Source: Trichoplax adhaerens (lineage: Eukaryota; Placozoa; Uniplacotomia; Trichoplacea; Trichoplacidae). From it: a DNA stretch of 64,000 nt. Below the pieces are notes generated by a model. That model saw nothing but the letters and a program-made list of their open reading frames with translations. It had not been told where the DNA came from and made no database searches. A program made the translations under genes and the position numbers. How positions within the stretch are numbered: position 1 is the stretch's first letter; every line of letters starts with the position of its first letter. The DNA lies in the NCBI RefSeq assembly GCF_000150275.1, contig NW_002060960.1, positions 1 through 64,000 of the forward strand, in the 5' to 3' direction. Shown one piece after another: positions 62,723-64,000 of the stretch.

Positions 62723-64000
62723 ATGAATATTATGATTCCACAAATGGCTGGAAAAGTGAAAATCGATAAATGGTGTTATACGGAAATGAAAGTAGATCGC
62801 TATACTTACGTATGGAAAATAGAAAACTTTACTTACTGTCCGCTAAAGACGGGAGAATTCTTAAAAAGTTCAACTTTTGTAACTGCTAGCTCTGATAAGC
62901 TACAATGGTAAGGAAAATAATTAGACTATCAAAATCAACCTCTAATTCATGTATGATAATTTCTGCCAACTACACTAGCAATATGTTAAAAGTGAATATC
63001 GTTAATAGTTTTTACTTGTCATGGCTGCTGCCTATTGCTTTGTAGGTGTATGAAAATTAACCCAAGAGGACTGGATGAAGATTGTAAAGAATACTTATCG
63101 ATTTACTTGGTATTGCTTAGTTGCAATAAGAAGGAGGTCAACGCTAAATTTAAATTTTCCATCTTGGATTCTAATGAAATGGAAAAACGATTGATGGGTA
63201 AGCTATTCCTCCTCGAACAGAATCAGCAAAAGACAAGTCTGTTTGGGGCAATGTCTCAATGCCATACAATTACTGTGAACGATAAAACTCAAATATGTGA
63301 AGAATTTTTATCATAATTCCATAGGCATACGTGGGCGATACAAAGATTTTAGTGGGTACAAATTTTAATTTTTTGTCTCAAATCCAGCAGCAATTTATTA
63401 AATCTATCATCAATTTTACATTCTTGTCGAGTTCCAGATTAATATCAGCAGTTTTCGGTTTTAGCTAGCTGGGCGAATAGTTATTACGAGCAAGATACGG
63501 CCGTTTTAGATATATTTATAATCTTAGATTTTGCTGAAAGCGTTTTAATCTTTACAACTTCGGAATAAGTTATTGCCTATAGTGTTTCCATAGCCGTTAA
63601 ATCACATTGACCAGTATTAGTTGCTAGTGGGAAATGAATGTTGCAATTATATTTTTCTAGCAACCAAAAATGAACTATTATTAAATTACGGTATGAAACT
63701 ATCATCTATGGCCTAAAACTTGTCTTATGAAACTTCCAATAGAAAGTCAACGTGCCTACAGTTTTATTCAAGGCAAAGATTGGGGATTTAAGAAATTTGT
63801 GCGCCGCGATATGCTGATGGATAAAACGAGTGGATTTTTAACAGATAACCGTCTAACACTCTGCTGTGAGGTATGTTGCTAGTAGGATATTGATATTTAA
63901 ACATAGTAGGCCTTTAATCTTGATTTATATCATCGTGAAGATAGCTCAGATGATTTAATCCTAATTTTTCTTTCTAGATCAATATTGTCTCAGATCCGAT
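62723..64000 (+). CDS. SPOP-like MATH(-BTB) protein, 5' part, cut by window end
   Basis: SPOP is the substrate adaptor of CUL3 ubiquitin ligases: its MATH domain binds Ser/Thr-rich degrons and its BTB domain binds CUL3. Exons 62723-62907, 63046-63197, 63743-63870 and 63978 onward join in phase. They read [83 protein letters not shown] and [11 protein letters not shown], then INIVSDP at the edge. Residues of the SPOP substrate groove are present: Tyr of EYLS, Phe of FKFS, Tyr of RAYS, and Trp and Phe of DWGF. The BTB half lies beyond the window, so its presence is inference. The frame stays open back to a GTAG acceptor at 62689, so a further upstream coding exon is possible; the ATG at 62723 is the first in the exon. 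Confidence 0.92.

Noticed and set aside
1-64000. CRISPR arrays, insertion sequences, prokaryotic operons
   Set aside because: Repeats are not spacer-interrupted short repeats, no transposase or reverse transcriptase was seen, and all solid genes are spliced or animal-type.

Overview
The window looks like nuclear DNA of an early-branching animal. It is strongly AT-rich. Its genes are split by short GT-AG introns, and its proteins are animal or eukaryotic ones: an intraflagellar transport subunit, an Arp2/3 complex subunit, a SPOP-type MATH protein, a rhodopsin-family GPCR, a CARD-like protein, NK-lysin-type saposins and ERI1-type exonucleases. There is about one gene per 6-8 kb. The intronless GPCR, the intron-rich conserved genes, the gene density and a short TTAGGG tract would all fit a placozoan such as Trichoplax. 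That assignment is inference from general features; I could not search databases.

Layout. 0.4-0.8 kb: a single-exon CARD-like protein (-). 1.5-7.4 kb: a mosaic of decayed duplications and inverted repeats. 7.4-17.3 kb: no recognisable gene, but a sharp C-to-G strand switch near 10.44 kb and a 390-bp duplication carrying a family of GAAAGAAA/TTTCTTTC hairpins. 17.3-18.25 kb: an intronless class A GPCR (-). 20.5-21.2, 28.1-29.1 and 32.6-33.1 kb: three separate tandem arrays with units of about 200, 200 and 162 bp. 26.4-34.3 kb: two same-strand ERI1-type 3'-5' exonuclease copies. 35.9-36.2 kb: GTAC-rich sequence with a small telomere-like tract. 36.26-36.51 kb: a possible two-exon microgene (+). 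36.73-40.69 kb: complete 20-exon IFT56/TTC26 (+). 41.67-44.08 kb: complete nine-exon ARPC1 (-), convergent with IFT56. 44.4-44.9 kb: a 199-bp tandem duplication. 49.2-50.9 and 54.6-56.4 kb: two secreted NK-lysin-like saposin genes (+) with the same five-exon structure. 62.7-64.0 kb: the 5' part of a SPOP-like MATH gene (+), cut by the window end.

The most interesting result is the exonuclease pair. The downstream copy (26.4-27.9 kb) splices into a clean 216-codon frame but has lost four of the five recognisable DEDDh positions, so it should be a pseudoenzyme. The upstream copy (31.7-34.3 kb) keeps the catalytic residues but carries a stop codon, a +1 frameshift and a missing splice acceptor, so it is probably a pseudogene. 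In this pair the frame survived in the dead enzyme and decayed in the active-looking one.

The genes do not form one pathway. IFT56 (cilia) and ARPC1 (actin branching) are housekeeping neighbours. The CARD, saposin, GPCR and ERI-type genes are the kinds of accessory families that duplicate and diverge locally. Exon coordinates were worked out by hand from splice sites, reading phase and family conservation.
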